Shown: positions 9,385-21,870, counted from the stretch's first letter. The stretch is DNA of 64,000 nt from Gnetum montanum (GCA_015680685.1 MNCI01004661.1:1168417-1232416); one strand, 5' to 3'. Made by a program: numbers and translations. The notes: generated by a model from the letters alone, not told the origin.

Positions 9385-9720
9385 TGCGAGTCCTGGGATC
9401 ACAACTTTAAACTGATACCATAGAATAGTCCTGGATTATGACTTAAAACTGATACCACGGCTCGTCCCGGCATCATGACGATAAACTGATACCACCCTGT
9501 TTCCGCAATGACGATAAACTAGCGCTTATCTGGCATGATAGTAAACTGCCACAGTTACACTCGCCAGAGTCCGCTAAGACTATAAACTAGTTTGCCTCTT
9601 TATGGTCCACTAAGACTAGAAACTGGCAATGCAACATCCACCATGATGCTAAACGGGCAATGTCCAACGGGTTACGACATAAAACTAACCCATGATAGTC
9701 CACCAAGACTATAAACTGGT
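9385..9720 (+). repeat. TAAACT repeat array 3 (after integrase)
   Basis: About ten degenerate units of 30-45 bp, for example GACGATAAACTGATACCA and AGACTATAAACTGGTAAG. It starts about 20 bases after the pol stop. It is more diverged than arrays 1 and 2 but keeps the WTAAACT core. Confidence 0.8.
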
Positions 9721-10640
9721 AAGTTCACCTCTGATTCTTCAATCCACAGCCACATTCAAGCTTCATCAAAGTCACTACATCGCTTGCCATCAGATGATCC
9801 TACCAACACTGCCACCATTCATTTACAGTGCCTGAAATCTCTTCCAGTACCTTTATTCCATCAGTTGCTGTGTAAGTCTAAGCTCGCTTATTCACTCATG
9901 GTTTTCTTGTCTCCTTGGAGTTGTGTTTGCAGGATGACGCTTAGAAGTATTCGCACAAGAATGCACTTCTTCACAAGCAGCAAGATGGAACAATGTTCAC
10001 AAGCACACATGGCAAGACTAAATCAAACCATTCGTTAGTACATCCCCATCTCCCAATACACTCTCTATCTATTCACCGACACACTCTACTTAGCCACACC
10101 TTTGATACGCCCAGTACATTCAAAAACTTTGAGCACGATGTTACATACTATAACACTTTAAAGCAGTTGCGACACACAACATAGCACTGGAGCATGAGTA
10201 CAAAATCAAAACAAAGCTTCTTAAAAAAAAAACATCCAGTTGCATGGCTTTGGCTCTCCACCAACAGATTCCCCTAAACAAAGGGCCCTGTTCCTCCAAA
10301 GAATGCAACGCATCATCACGTGGCTTTGGCCTTTTCAACAAGTCCTCTTGGACACTAAATAAGAGTCTTGTTCTGTCAAAGAACGCACATTGCATGTTTG
10401 GATTTCAAGTTTGCTAAATAATGGCTATTGACAAGGATCAGCATGATACACACCAGAGCATCCCCTTTTCACCAAGCACAATTCCTTGGACATTTACTAA
10501 TCCCCACAATCCCCATTCTCCTACCAATTACAAATTTCACTTTCCCAATCCCATGTACTACTGAACACGGGGCGATGACGTCTAGTCAAGTGGCAACAAA
10601 CAAAGTCTCTATCAAGGTCCTTGTGGTGTTTTGCACTTTT
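9721..10640. other. 3' non-coding region of T1 between array 3 and the LTR
   Basis: No coding sequence recognised. An A10 run occurs near 10222. A polypurine tract should lie here or a little further right, but I cannot place it with confidence. Confidence 0.4.
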
Positions 10641-10830
10641 TTGTTGACGCTTCTCGGGTTGATTCCTCCAAGCGTCAACAAAGTGGGGCCAATGAAACAC
10701 CACAAAATTTTGAACTTAGTACTTCTCCAACAAGAAATAGGTCCCTGGGACCCACAAACAACCACGGCTACATCGGATACTAAACATGGCAACTTCGGAG
10801 ATCATATGCTTAATTTTCACTAAGTATGCA

Positions 10831-11200
10831 GTCTCAGCGTATACGCCCAGCGTATACGCCCGGCGTATACGCCCAAGTCAACACTCTCAACGTAGACATC
10901 CAGCGTACACGCCCAGCGTACGCGCCTCACATGTATGCTCAACAAGTACAACAGATGCATACGCCCGGCATGAAATCTCCAAAGACGGCATGAAAATAGC
11001 ATTACAGAGCAAGATTTGGCAGAAGGCAGCAACCATCAGCGTATACGCCCCAGCGTATACACCCGCTTCATGCAGCGTATACGCCCCAGTGTCCACCAGC
11101 GTATACGCCCAGCATATACGCTAGCGTCCACGACATCTACGCCCAGTGTATACACCCACAGTCTATGCTTGTCAGACACAGCGTATACGCCAAGCAAATG
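10831..11200. repeat. Palindromic GCGTATACGC array in the T1 LTR U3
   Basis: Exact copies at 10837-10846, 10850-10859 and 10863-10872 (spacing 13) and again near 11039, 11076, 11099 and 11181. Variants (GCGTACACGC, GCGTACGCGC, GCGTATACAC) lie between. Same motif as the antisense gene's intron and leader. Confidence 0.88.
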
Positions 11201-11284
11201 TAACATATTGTACACTTGTATTTTATGCTTTTGCACCCAATCAACGTGCCACGTGTCGCCCAACCCAAGTCTGCTGTTAAAACC

Positions 11285-11294
11285 TATATAAAAA
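11285..11294 (+). promoter_or_regulatory. TATA box of the T1 LTR
   Basis: CCTATATAAAAACC, about 85 bases downstream of the last palindrome. It is a good Pol II TATA box in the position expected for U3. Confidence 0.65.
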
Positions 11295-11885
11295 CCCCAA
11301 TTTTTCACGAGATCCAGGTCGGTTGGCAAAACTTCTAAAGCATACCAGAGAGCAGAGACACTGCGAACCAGAGCACAGAACCTTTTATGCTGGACAACCC
11401 TATACGTTGAGCATACAGCCTCTACGCTATGCCTACAGTGTGAACTAGCCACAATCATCCTTGCATCCACCGGGGCTTTTCGTCCGCCTTGTGTTCTAGT
11501 CACAACTGCGTTAGACCGGTGCATTGTACTTTCATTCTGTAATGCCATTGTTACATTTTCTTCCCAAAATCGTTTACAATTTGCATTAATTGTTTCATGC
11601 ATTCTGTTTTCACTCGTTTACGTTTACACCCTGCTCACATCAGTTACACTGTTTACGCTCTGATTTACACCCATCATGCTGTTTACGTATAACCCAGCGT
11701 ATAATACTTCGGTGTAGGTTCAAGGAAGTCCTTGTCTGATCCGCGTGCAGACCACCCAAGGTACTCTACCTTCGTTCATTCCAGCTCACCCTCAGGCGAA
11801 GGTAGGGTCTTCTGTGCACGTCCTGCGATCCCACGATCTCTGTTTCCTTCCAGCCGAAGATCGATGATTTCGGGTGGTACAATCA

Positions 11886-12852
11886 TTAAAACTTAAAGTA
11901 ATTTTGTGCTCATTATTCCCAGAGCGAAGAATGATGGACTAAAAGGGAATGGCTAGGGTGTGACATCAAGGGAACTTGTGGATTCTCTTTGGTGACATCT
12001 AAAGATGCTATCATGTAGCTTGATTGTACTAAGATCCTTGTAGATTTAACGAAAAATGGGAGTCAGAGTATTACAGGCACCCAATAAAAAAAGGAAGAGA
12101 GAGAGAGAAGAGAGGGAGAAGAGGGTGTGCCAAAGTGGCCAAACAAAAAAATATTCTGCACAGAAATTTCAGGACACTCCTCCCTTGCACAAAACGCTAA
12201 GTGATCATATGCCTTGCTATCATGGTGCTCTTATGGTTGTTCATCATTGGATGAAACAATGCGATGTCATTGATCAGAGGAATGGACTTGGTCTTGATTT
12301 TGGAATGACGATCTAATCACACATTAATCATGCCCTACACACAGGATTCATTGTGCCCTGAGTCAGTTACCTCACGTCCCAATCTCTACAATCCCTTCTC
12401 CAATTCATTCCATCTCCCAATTCATGTATTTGTGACTCATGTCTTGTATAGCATTGAATTCATACCTCATCAAGGTGGTATCAACATGTGTGTGTTTGTT
12501 GCATCAGTATAGATTACATTTAACCCTTCTAGTGCCTATGGACATCTTAAGGTGTGGTTACACAAGGCCATATAGGTTGGAACCTGCTTTGGGGAGGACC
12601 CACTTGTGTGACTTTTGTAATTTGTACTTGTTGCACACCACCATATCATCTTATAATCTCTAAGCATTTCATTGCCAAATCTATTCATTCCTTTGTCATT
12701 ATTTTATCAAACGTTCCTCAAAACCAGGTCCGACATTCAACTTTCGGGGCAACTTAAAGAATGCAACATTTATTAAAGGTAATGAGTAAGGTATGAAATC
12801 ATTGAAATTTTTTAAATCACCTTACTAACAATTGATCCTTGTGTTATTATAG
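11886..12852 (+). other. 3' non-coding region of Athila-type element C
   Basis: It shares with elements A, B, E and H the phrases GGGTGTGACATCAAGGG (11957 onward) and CTTTGGGGAGGACCCACTTG (about 12589), in the same order, downstream of pol in A. A GA-rich microsatellite lies at about 12094-12125. No reading frame is supported. TTATTATAG just before 12853 looks like a splice acceptor for the accessory gene. Confidence 0.6.
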
Positions 12853-13340
12853 ATGGCCCCTAAAAGAAGAAAACAAGGAGGACCTTTTCACAATGCAGTT
12901 GAATGACCTAGGGGAGGTAGAGGCCAAGGACCTCGTGTAGAACATGCAGAGCAGAAGGCAATCATTCAGCATCCATCATAAAACTCTTTTTACTGCATAA
13001 TCTATCCAAGCAAAGGGAGGAGAGGTCAGGGCTCGAGCCTATGAAGAGGAACGACAACTATTTGCAGCATGGCATGTCAAGGCCAATCAAGTGTCGTGGC
13101 AGCTTCTGTGTCCATGAAAAGTATCTCCATGAAACATTGGAACATCAGCATGGATGACTCATAATTCTCAAATAGAAGAGGAGAAATGTCAGGTGCTTCT
13201 TCAATGGTATTAATCTCAGAAGCCTGATGGACAAGACAAAGGAAAGGCACCCATGGAGGAGCCACCACTACCAGGAACCCCACAAGTTCCAAAAATTTTG
13301 TCATTTTATGTCTATGTCCCAATTTTTTCATATCCACTAC
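12853..13340 (+). pseudogene. Accessory gene remnant of element C (N- and C-termini, middle deleted)
   Basis: It opens at ATG 12853 with MAPKRRKQGGPFHNAVE, a basic start also traceable in element E (KRKALAGGP). After about 35 codons it jumps to the C-terminal part: RAYEEERQLFAAWHVKANQ, then a closing APMEEPPLPGTPQVP. The same C-terminal block occurs in D, H and, weakly, G, always just before the PPT. The middle (transposon-protein-like domain and coiled coil in H and E) is missing. Several TAG, TGA and TAA codons. Function unknown; it sits in the position of env-like ORFs of Athila elements. Confidence 0.55.
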
Positions 13341-13450
13341 GGCATGAATAAATTTCTAGTCAGTCAATAATCCCATACCTATCCATTGTGTATTCACTTG
13401 AGCTTGTTCCTCACTTTCCTTGACTCGAGGACGAGTTTTTACTCAGTCGT

Positions 13451-13457
13451 GGGGGTA
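13451..13457 (+). other. Polypurine tract of element C
   Basis: GTGGGGGTA immediately before an LTR that starts TGATGAAG. The same G-run tract precedes the LTRs of D, B and (reverse) G. Confidence 0.8.
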
Positions 13458-14334
13458 TGATGAAGCGCTATACAGTTGATGCATCAACTAGGCCATGTAT
13501 ATGGGGCCCTGTATATGCGGTCGTGTCGACACGGCCCCATCAATGCATCCCTCCATGCATCAACATGGCCCCGTTTCTGCAGGGCCTTTTTTAGCCTATA
13601 AATAAGAGGACCTTCCACCTCATTTAGGTATCTTTCTAGTAGTTGTAGTGAAGCCCTTGCATTTTGTTTCCATAGAAGTTAGAATATTTTCCCAATGCAT
13701 GCCCACAGTGTGATGCTTGTAATTGTACGGCACCTTTATTCGAGTGTGACGTACTTAGATGCGCACATGACCAGAAATAAAGATCGAGATTACTTCATCA
13801 TTATAGCATTCACTTAGATTTAATTATTAATTTTTATTGTTATTTATTGTTTTCTAAGTTAATATTTTTTTATCATCATTTACTATTCCTGTTGTTAAAT
13901 GCGAAATGAGTACGACTTAATCACGAGCATTTAAGTGTGACTACTTGGTAACCCAGCAGCGTATCTAGGATCTACGATTGGTAACCCCAGTAGTAGGTGT
14001 GCATGAGGTCCAAGATGTGTATGGATGATTAAGGAACGGATGCTCATCGCACCTAGGTTAGCTTAGACTTCATTTCCTATTACTCATTAGTTTAATCGAG
14101 ATTATTCTCCATTGTCTCTAGGAGTAGCACTAATTTAGGATTACATCATACACCTCACTCTGGACTAAACCATACGTGATAAAGCAAATACTAGTCCAGG
14201 TGGGAAGACAGCATACTACAATCAACGTGTAACTATCTAGATACCACAACTAGCCTATCCATGGAGTTTGACTAGATCATGTGTGAATGCTTGTATTCGT
14301 ATGGTTGAGTGCAGGGGTACCTCGCCGCTCATTA
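13458..14334 (+). mobile_element. 3' LTR of Athila-type element C
   Basis: It starts TGATGAAG and ends CTCATTA (decayed CTCATCA), 877 bp. U3 carries palindromes (GTTGATGCATCAAC, CGTGTCGACACG). A CTATAAATAA TATA box lies near 13598. R-U5 aligns by eye with the other LTRs (GTAGTGAAGCCCTTGCA, then GGTAACCC repeats). The flank on its right is accessory-gene sequence of element D, so C appears to sit in D. Confidence 0.85.
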
Positions 14335-15350
14335 GTCAACCAAGATATGAGCTACCTCACAGAGAAAACATAACCCTCTCTATGAAGGAGGTACACATCA
14401 TTAGACAAAAATCAACTATCAAAATTAGCATGTGGCAAAATGAGGCTAAGAAACATGAAGACTTAAAGAACACTTCTAAGACCAAGTGGGCATGTACAAG
14501 CAAATAAATGATAAAGAGATCTAGATGGCAAAGGCCAAAATTAGTTCTATTATAACACAAAATCTTGATTGGCAACCCATCTTGGATAGCATGGCCTAAA
14601 CCTATCAAGTAGAGGTAAAAAAAATAAAGACCTGAAGATAGAAGACTTAAAAAAATTACATGGCATTATCAAACCTCTGATATGCTAATTTGGCCATGTT
14701 AACAGTAGGAAGGCCCAAAAATGAGCTAGAATAGTAAGTAGCAATCACCTATGTCTTGTATGAGAAGGAGTTTGCAAATGAATAACTTCATGTAGCAAAC
14801 TTAGAACTAGAAGTAGTTAATGTTGGCTACTAGGGGTCAAAAGATATAGCAATGAATATGGTTAGAAGATTAACAAACTATCATGAACTCAGAGAAAAGG
14901 TCAAAGCTTTTGAAGAAGAGAGACGACAGTTTGCAGCGTGGTATGTTAAATTCAATCAAATGTTTCTACAACTACCATGTCTGTGGAACATGACAAATCC
15001 ATCCAACATTGGTTCATCAACATGGATGGTCCATGATCCTAGAATAGAAGAAGAGAAGTTGCAAGCATTCCTAAACAAATACCAATTTAAGAAGCCTAAC
15101 GACAAGGGGAACCTATGGAAGAGCCACCTCCACCTGGAACAACATAAGGCTACACCCATCCTTGCCAAATTTTGTTTTTCATTTTTTTTTTGTCAAAATT
15201 ATCATGTTATGTGTTCATTTTTGTAAACTCCACTACAGCACTAGAGAGTCATGTATATAGAATTTTGTGTCATGTAGATCTACCTCCTAATTTTATAAGG
15301 AACTCCATGCTCATTTTTTTAAACTCAAGGACAAGTTTTCAATAAGCCAT
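14335..15350 (+). pseudogene. Accessory gene remnant of element D (coiled coil and C-terminus)
   Basis: Decayed coding sequence with several TAG stops. The part from 14852 reads NYHELREKVKAFEEERRQFA, followed by WMVHDPRIEEEKLQAFL and EPMEEPPPPGTT in one shifting frame. It parallels the C-termini of C and H. Preceding codons (from about 14550) align with the coiled coil of H (H: NAQNIDWQAVLD). It lies directly upstream of a PPT and LTR. The N-terminal half would be left of the inserted element C. Confidence 0.55.
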
Positions 15351-15357
15351 GGGGGTA

Positions 15358-16227
15358 TGATAAATCCAAAATTTTTAAGGCAATGATATCATATCTATTC
15401 TGTTGTAGATACGTTATCATATCTCAGCATACATTATCATATAAATGATATTGTGGGGTGCATGCTAGCCTATATAAGCAGCACTTAGGCACATGGATCC
15501 ACAATAGATTTGATAGCCTAGTAACAGAACTCTTTTAGTTTATTTTCTTGAATTCAGTACTTAGCAATATGTGCCTATAGTGTGATGTTTTGTAATTGAA
15601 TGAAATCTTTATTCAAGTGTGATGTGCTTGGACACATTGCATGACCAACAATAAAGATTAAGATTACTCTACATCATTGTAGCAACACTTAGTTTTATTT
15701 CTATTTTCAATTAGTTTATTATTTTACTACTTTCATAGTTAATGTTTACAAGTACTTGCAATTTACTTTTAATGTTGTTAAGCAGAATGAGTACAATTGA
15801 TCATGAGCATGTAAGTGTAACTACTTGGTATCCTAGTAGTACTATCACTTGGTATGCCTAGTAGTGTGGTACTTGGTAATCTCAGTAGTAGTTGCACGAA
15901 GTCCAATATGTGACTAGAAGATCAAGACCAGTTGCTAATCACATAGGATAGTTTAGATTTTTTTTACTATCACTTGGATTTAGAAACCTTTACTTTAATT
16001 TCTTGTTTACTAGGAGCACAATAGTTAATACAACATCAATATCATATACCTCACCATGAGTTAAACCATGTGCATTGATTTTACTAGCTCACATGGAAAG
16101 ATAATGATTGCAAATGCTAATCAATTATTAGTATAATCACATTGCCTTATCTATGGAGTTCAACCAAGATTATGCATGAACACTCATATCTCGTATGGTT
16201 AGATATTGGATACTCCATCACTCATTA
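15358..16227 (+). mobile_element. 3' LTR of Athila-type element D
   Basis: It starts TGATAAAT after a GGGGGTA tract (15351-15357) and ends CTCATTA at 16227. 870 bp. U3 has repeated ATCATAT words around 15388-15450; TATA CTATATAAG near 15470. It is too diverged from the C LTR to be its partner. Confidence 0.8.
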
Positions 16228-16417
16228 ACCCTTACTTAACAAAAAAGGGTAAATGTGGCAATAGTGTCCCACCATTACATAAGGGTGCTTCTTAGGGTGC
16301 TACACTAGGAAGTGAAAGCAAAAATCAAACCTATAACCTTCAAATAGAGAGATTCTTATTATGATCACTTTAATACACTCTTAGGTGTAACCTGTATTGT
16401 TTTATATGTTTTCCTCA
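16228..16417. other. Flank between D and A
   Basis: 190 bp with no gene. The reverse complement of 16260-16370 contains a weak tRNA-like B-box phrase (GGTTTGATTTTTG), so it may be a SINE remnant. Too decayed to call. Confidence 0.3.
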
Positions 16418-16422
16418 ATTTT

Positions 16423-17283
16423 TGATGAATCATGTTTTTGTGTGTGCTCCGATGTTAGGTATCCGATGTCGGAGCCTTGACGTTGGGTATCCAATGTTAG
16501 AGCCTAGATGCAATGTTAGATATTTGATGTTACAAGATATATGCCAGCCTATAAATATAGCACTTGGGCTCATGATTTTGATATCAATTTTTGTCATTGT
16601 TAGTGAAGCTCTTGCAGTTTGTTGTCTTCAAAGTTAGAATATTTTCTGAGTGCCTACAGCAAGAGTCTGAGTATGTATGGATCTTTGTTCGAGCACTGAT
16701 GTACCTGAGCATAGCAGTGTGATGAAAATAAAAACAAATCCTTTTGATAATCCTTATAGCACTAAGAATATATTAATGTTTTCTTTAATGCACTTTACTT
16801 TCATGAACTTTACTTTAATGCATTTCAATTAAGCAATTAATTTCTAGTTGTTAATGAATAGAAGTACAACCACCTCAAGCATACATATAGTGCTTAGTAA
16901 GCCAACAACACTTAACGTTTAGTAGCCCAACAACACTATATGTTTTTAGGATGTGTCCAGGAAAATGGGATAGGTACTTGTGTTAGGCTAGCTAGGCAGT
17001 AAATCAATTAGATCTTAAATTACTCTACCTTTCATTCTTATTGTAGATCCTTAAACTTATAAAACATAAAATAAGAAAAATCATGTATCTCAGTTACACT
17101 TAAACCATACCCTTGAGCTTCACAAGTGTAGTTGGGAAGACAACAAACGTTCTTAATGCTCATTTCACTTCCTAGAGGAACTAGTGCATAGGAGAGCTAT
17201 AGGTCCACAAAATTCAACCAAATCACACGTAAATGCCTTAGTGATTCATACGGTTGGGCATAAGAGTACCTCACCACTCATCA
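16423..17283 (+). repeat. 5' LTR of element A
   Basis: TGATGAATC to CTCATCA, 861 bp. U3 repeats CCGATGTCGGAGCC and GGTATCCGATGT; CCTATAAATATAG is the TATA box (about 16549). The matching 3' LTR has the same repeats. Confidence 0.92.
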
Positions 17284-17284
17284 T

Positions 17285-17304
17285 TGGCATCATTGCTAAG
17301 GACC
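17285..17304 (+). other. Primer-binding site of element A
   Basis: TGGCATCATTGCTAAGGACC directly after the LTR. It differs mainly by transitions from the TGGCGCCGTTGCCGGGGA site of Athila elements, which is reported to pair with tRNA-Asp. Confidence 0.75.
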
Positions 17305-17437
17305 TTTTGGTTTTTTCATGTACTATCTAGGATTTAGTGAAAATAATTAAAAATCATTAGAACAAACCTTAGAGTCATATCGTATTTTACAATTACTACA
17401 ACAAAAATTTAAAAGCACACTGCATTTTATCATCTAA

Positions 17438-19700
17438 TTGAAACTGTCTTCTTCTCACAAGAGTGCTTCTTTGCCTAAGTCTAATGAATCTCATCAGATG
17501 ATGCCTCAACAATATGGCATGGTATATGCTCATCCTAATGTGTATGTTATTTCACCTTCATCCTACATCAAGATGAACAGCTATAGTGGCATGACATGGA
17601 GGGCAACATTGTGTTACTACCTAATCAATTCATTTCTGAAATGCTTCACCAAATGCTTATATTATGGATCTCTAGGAGCATCATGATGAGTATGTTGTGC
17701 AAGATATTGATGCCAAGGATTATCATCCCACCGAGGCACAATGTCTACAAGATCAATAGCTAGAACAACATCATGAATTTGTAAAGAAAAAAGAATTTAA
17801 TGATTTTCCATTTCTCTTATACTAAAAAGATCGTGGAGAACCCTTCTTTGGGGGTTTTCCATTTAGTGAAGTTCCTCTCTTTGACTTTGGTGAAGGAGGT
17901 CCAAACTAGAACTTGTAGTCCATGATTTACAATCCTAGTTCTGGTAAGAATGGGTCTGGTGACAATGAAGGATCTGGAGGGGCAAGTCAAGGCAAGGATG
18001 CAGACAAGAAACAAGATCATGATCATGGTTAGGATTGTCGAAGAGGTGGTAGCAAGCACTATGATGGTGCTATTCCTCCTTCCTCTTCACCTCTGTCATC
18101 ATCTTCTTCTTCTTCTAACTTTGATCATAATCGTAGGAGGTGGACCATGATGGAGGCGATCAAAATAACCGACAGGATTCAAATGATCAAAGGAATAGTT
18201 GGGAAAGGCAAGATCAAGGGTGTAGACATTCAAGAGAGGCACATCATCATGAATAAAGGGGTAGTAGATGGCATCATAGGCACTATAATTAGGGTCTTGA
18301 TGAGCTTTGCTTTCACCTAAAGTATGCTAAACATTGTAGAGGCAATATGAATTCCAAAAAGGCATATGAAGAATAGTTTAATCAAAAGGCTAGACATGAA
18401 CAATATTCCTTAGTTTGAAGGGGGATATAACTTTGATCCATAGAACCATCTTCAAGCTTTTCAAGATGCATGTTCCTTGTAGAACATAGAGAATGAGTGG
18501 CAAAAACTTAAGTTATTCCCAAGGACACTCATCAAAGAAGCAAAGAACTGGTACTGGTCCTTAAAGCCAAAATCTATCAAATGATGGAGTACAATGCTTG
18601 AATTATTTAATGATGAAAATCAAACATACTCTAGAGTGTCAAACTTGAGAAGTCAAATCCAAGAATGGAAACAAGGAACATACAAACCCTTAGATGCTAC
18701 CATTGGTCGATACTATTCCTTAATGCATAAATGTCTTGGCCATGATTATTCTCAATTGGATCAACTTTGCCACATTGTAGATGAACTTTGATCATAAATG
18801 AGGAGAACCCTTGGTGTCTATGCCCAAGGGTAATTATCAAAATTAAGTGTCCATTAGATACAAAGGCTAATCAAATAGGTAGCTAAAGAGGAGGGTGAAT
18901 TAAGAAAAAGAGAAAGTGCAGAAGAATATCACTTTGATCCTTCCATTTGCAAGAGAGAGGTTTGATTCTATGATCGTGAGAAAGAATCTAGACCTAATGA
19001 GGTAGTGCACAGCAAAACCTACCCACTCCAAAAATTTTAATCTAAAATTGTGGTCATGGTTGATCAGTTATGGAACTCCATGGATAGCAGATTTCAAGCT
19101 ATCCAAAAAATTACTAAAGATTCCAAAGAACAAAGTAGTCATCGTGAGCATAGGAGATGCAAGGAAGTTGAACGTGCCTATCAGAAAGGTAAGGGCAAGA
19201 TTGCTACAATAGAAGAAGTTTTGAAAAGTGAATCAGATGATGATCGTGGGTGTGACATCTACTAGTATGAACATCCTAAGGGATGTTGTCCTATAATGTC
19301 ATGTCTACAAGAGTTTGGGATGTATGTTTTAAATCCATGACTAATACAAAGGCAAACATCTAGAAGATTACTTTATTCTCAAGGTAATTTTAGGCAGTTC
19401 CACCAACAATAACAATATTATCCTAGTGGAACTCCATTGCAATCATATAAGTAGTATCAATAGTCGCAGTAACCAAAATCATGGGTATTGGCACCACCAA
19501 GGTAGCAATACCCTTACAGAAAACCTAATCCATATGGATACTATGTTCAGCAACCCCTATCTCCACGTGACTCCTCTAGTCATGTTTCTACTTTTCAATC
19601 CTACTACCACCCTTCTAATTATTATCAAACTCATTCTCCATACAAAAAGAAGGAATGCCACCTTTTATCCTTAGCCCCCTCTTGTCCATAAACATGTTCC
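17438..19700 (+). pseudogene. gag: gag of element A
   Basis: Broken by many TAG and TGA stops and by frameshifts. The core, about 18370-18830, reads IKRLDMNNIP, GGYNFDP, LQAFQDACS, WQKLKLFPRTLIKEAKNWYW and LDATIGRYYSLMHKCLGHDY. This is the Retrotrans_gag pattern of the Athila lineage and is shared with G, H and K. A serine-rich region precedes the core (about 18070-18120). Downstream a lysine-rich segment (GKGKIATIEEV) and a possible cysteine knuckle remnant (CDIYQ/stop, HPKGCC) mark the nucleocapsid. It would form the particle shell. Confidence 0.8.
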
Positions 19701-19734
19701 TCCTCTAGCTGCATAGCTACCACCTTCTCCACCT

Positions 19735-20430
19735 ATGCAGCATGAACTACCAACTCAACCACAACAACGTAATGCTACTAGGGTTGTTAATCTACAACCA
19801 TTTCATCAATCAAGTGGGTCAAATACTCGACCAAAGAAAAGACCTTTCTTTCAACCCCGCAATCCATCTAAGCCCTTAAATACACCTACAATTGACAACC
19901 TTATCCCTTCATCTTCCTCTATGTCAAATTCCTTCGAGTCCCCTTCAAACCAAAATCTATCTAGGTTCCATATTGTAATGCTTAGTCACATTGTATCTAA
20001 TTGGATCCGTGATAGAAACCTTCCCAGGAAATTAGTTGATCCTGGAAGTCCTCTCATCTAGTTGCAGATTGCTAGCAATGAACCATGTAAATCTCTTCTC
20101 AACTTAGGTTCTAGTGTCAATTTAATTTCTTATGAGATGTACACTACATAGAACCTGCCTCCTCTCAAGAAGAGCAATATCAGATTAAAATTTGTAGACC
20201 AGCCCATCACTATTCCATTAGGACTAGTGAAAGACATTGTGACCACTATCTATGGGTGGTCTTATCCTACTAATTTCCTAGTGATCAAGGTGAAGAACTA
20301 CAAAGGGGATTTCCCAAACATCATGGGAAGGGCATGGCTTAGCACTGTTGATGCAAGAATGGGCATCAAAGGTCTTTCCCTATAAATATTCAAAGAAAAT
20401 GCATTCAAAAAGATCAAGAAGAAGTGAGTC
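19735..20430 (+). pseudogene. Protease region of element A, catalytic Asp lost
   Basis: A proline-rich linker leads to NLPRKLVDPGSPL, then SLLNLGSSVNLIS, which is the active-site segment. Athila proteases have a DLGA-type motif; here the Asp is Asn (AAC at 20101-20103). Further family features follow: PLGLVKDIVTTIYGWSYPTN and FPNIMGRAWLSTVDARMG. TAG stops at two or more sites. The same Asp-to-Asn change is in element B. Confidence 0.8.
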
Positions 20431-20979
20431 CCATGCATCACATACACCAGTACAGGGTGCAATAATATGCAAAAAACTCTAGGCTATGAAACAAGCATCT
20501 ATCTCTGCATGCAAACAGTGTGCACCGAAAGCAAAAAGTCAAAGGTGTCTGTGCACAGTAGCCACAAAATAGGATGGCACCTAGTGGTTGATCACTAATT
20601 TTGATAATAGCACACTTTGCATAGAACAAACTGAGAGCCTAACATGTGCATATGTCATTGGCATGGATGAACTAGAGCAAGTTCATCACCCACTCTTTGA
20701 TGATGCAAATGATGATACTTATTAGGGAGAGTTGGAAATTCCTAAAAATTTTAAGCAATAGCCCCTTGAACTAAAGGCACTACTGGGCGAAATGGAATAT
20801 GTGTTTTTAAAAAATGGGAAGCTAATCATAATCAATGTAATTCTTACTCCAGAGTAGAAAAAGATGTTGAATGTGGTTGAAAATTGGTCAGTATCTTTTT
20901 CTTAGTCATATCCTAAATTCATAACGATTAATCCTAAGATATGCTAGCATCATATCTACACTAATCCAGCCATGAACCC

Positions 20980-21870
20980 AAAGAGATAGCCATAGAGGTG
21001 ATTGAATCCCAAACTAAAGCAAGGCATCAAAGAGGAAATCAAACAACTCCTCAAGATAGGGTTCATTTATCCCATTATAGATAGTGAGTGGGTTAGTCCA
21101 CTTGTGATTGTGCAAAAGAAAAAAGGCAAGTGATGGGTCTACATCAATTTTTAGCTGCTAAATATGGTAACATTCAAGGACCAATTTTCATTGTTATTTG
21201 TTGATCAAGTGCTAGACAAAATATTTTAGCATTGCTACTATAGTTTTCTAGATGGTTATAATGGCTATAACCAAATTCAAATTGCACTAGAGGACCAGGC
21301 AAAGACAATATTCATGAGTCATTGAAGGACTTTTGCATATTGCAAGATGCCATTTGGTCTATGCAATGCTCCTGCTACTTTCCAATGTCTGGTCCTAAGC
21401 ATTTTTCAACAGTAAATTGGAAGTGATGTGGAAGTCTTCATGAATGAATTCTCCATTTATGAAGCTACATTTGAGCAAGCCTTGGACTGCCTTGAGCAAG
21501 TGCTAAAATGATGTGTTGAAACCAACTTGCATCTCAATTGAAAAAAAAGTCACCTAATGGCCCAAGAAGTCATTGTATTGAGGCATAGAATATCATAAGC
21601 AGGAATTGAGGTAGACCCTGAAAAAATAAGGGTCATCCAAGAAATAACCCACCACCGAGAAACTATCAAAGATATTTGATCATTTCCTAGAGATACTGGC
21701 TACTACCAACAATTCATAGAGAATTTCTCTAAGATCGTAAAATCATTGGTAGAGCTAACAAAGAAAGACACTCCATTTTTCTTGATTGTAGAATGTGAAA
21801 AAGCATTCCAATAGTTGAAAGAAAAACTTATAGAAACTCTAATCCTATAAGCACTTGACTAGTCTAGGCC
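20980..21870 (+). pseudogene. pol: Reverse transcriptase of element A, dead
   Basis: RT motifs are readable across stops: SEWVSPLVIVQKKKGK, FLDGYNGYNQIQIALEDQAK, FAYCKMPFGLCNAPATF. The catalytic FMDD box reads FMNE (21437-21448), so both aspartates are lost. The connection follows: GIEVDPEKI and FSKIVKSLVELTKKDTPF. Stops are mainly TAG. Confidence 0.85.

Larger units (their letters stand above)
10641..11885 (+). mobile_element. 3' LTR region of Tat element T1 (left border uncertain)
   Basis: The right end is placed at CAATCA (11880-11885), after which sequence typical of Athila 3' non-coding regions begins. TTAAA at 11886-11890 would be the target duplication. The left end is a guess: a TGTTG at 10641, also seen at the guessed start of the T2 LTR. 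Inside are palindrome repeats (10837-11190), a TATA box (11285-11294) and further TTTACGCT half sites at 11630-11700, downstream of the start site. Confidence 0.5.

Noticed and set aside
10786-11602. Several overlapping frames in both directions rich in YTPS or VYAGRIR
   Set aside because: They are translations of the palindromic array of the T1 LTR.
13458-16227. C and D LTRs as the pair of one short element
   Set aside because: They differ far more than the pairs of A, G and H, the sequence after the C LTR is not a primer site, and each has its own upstream accessory C-terminus.
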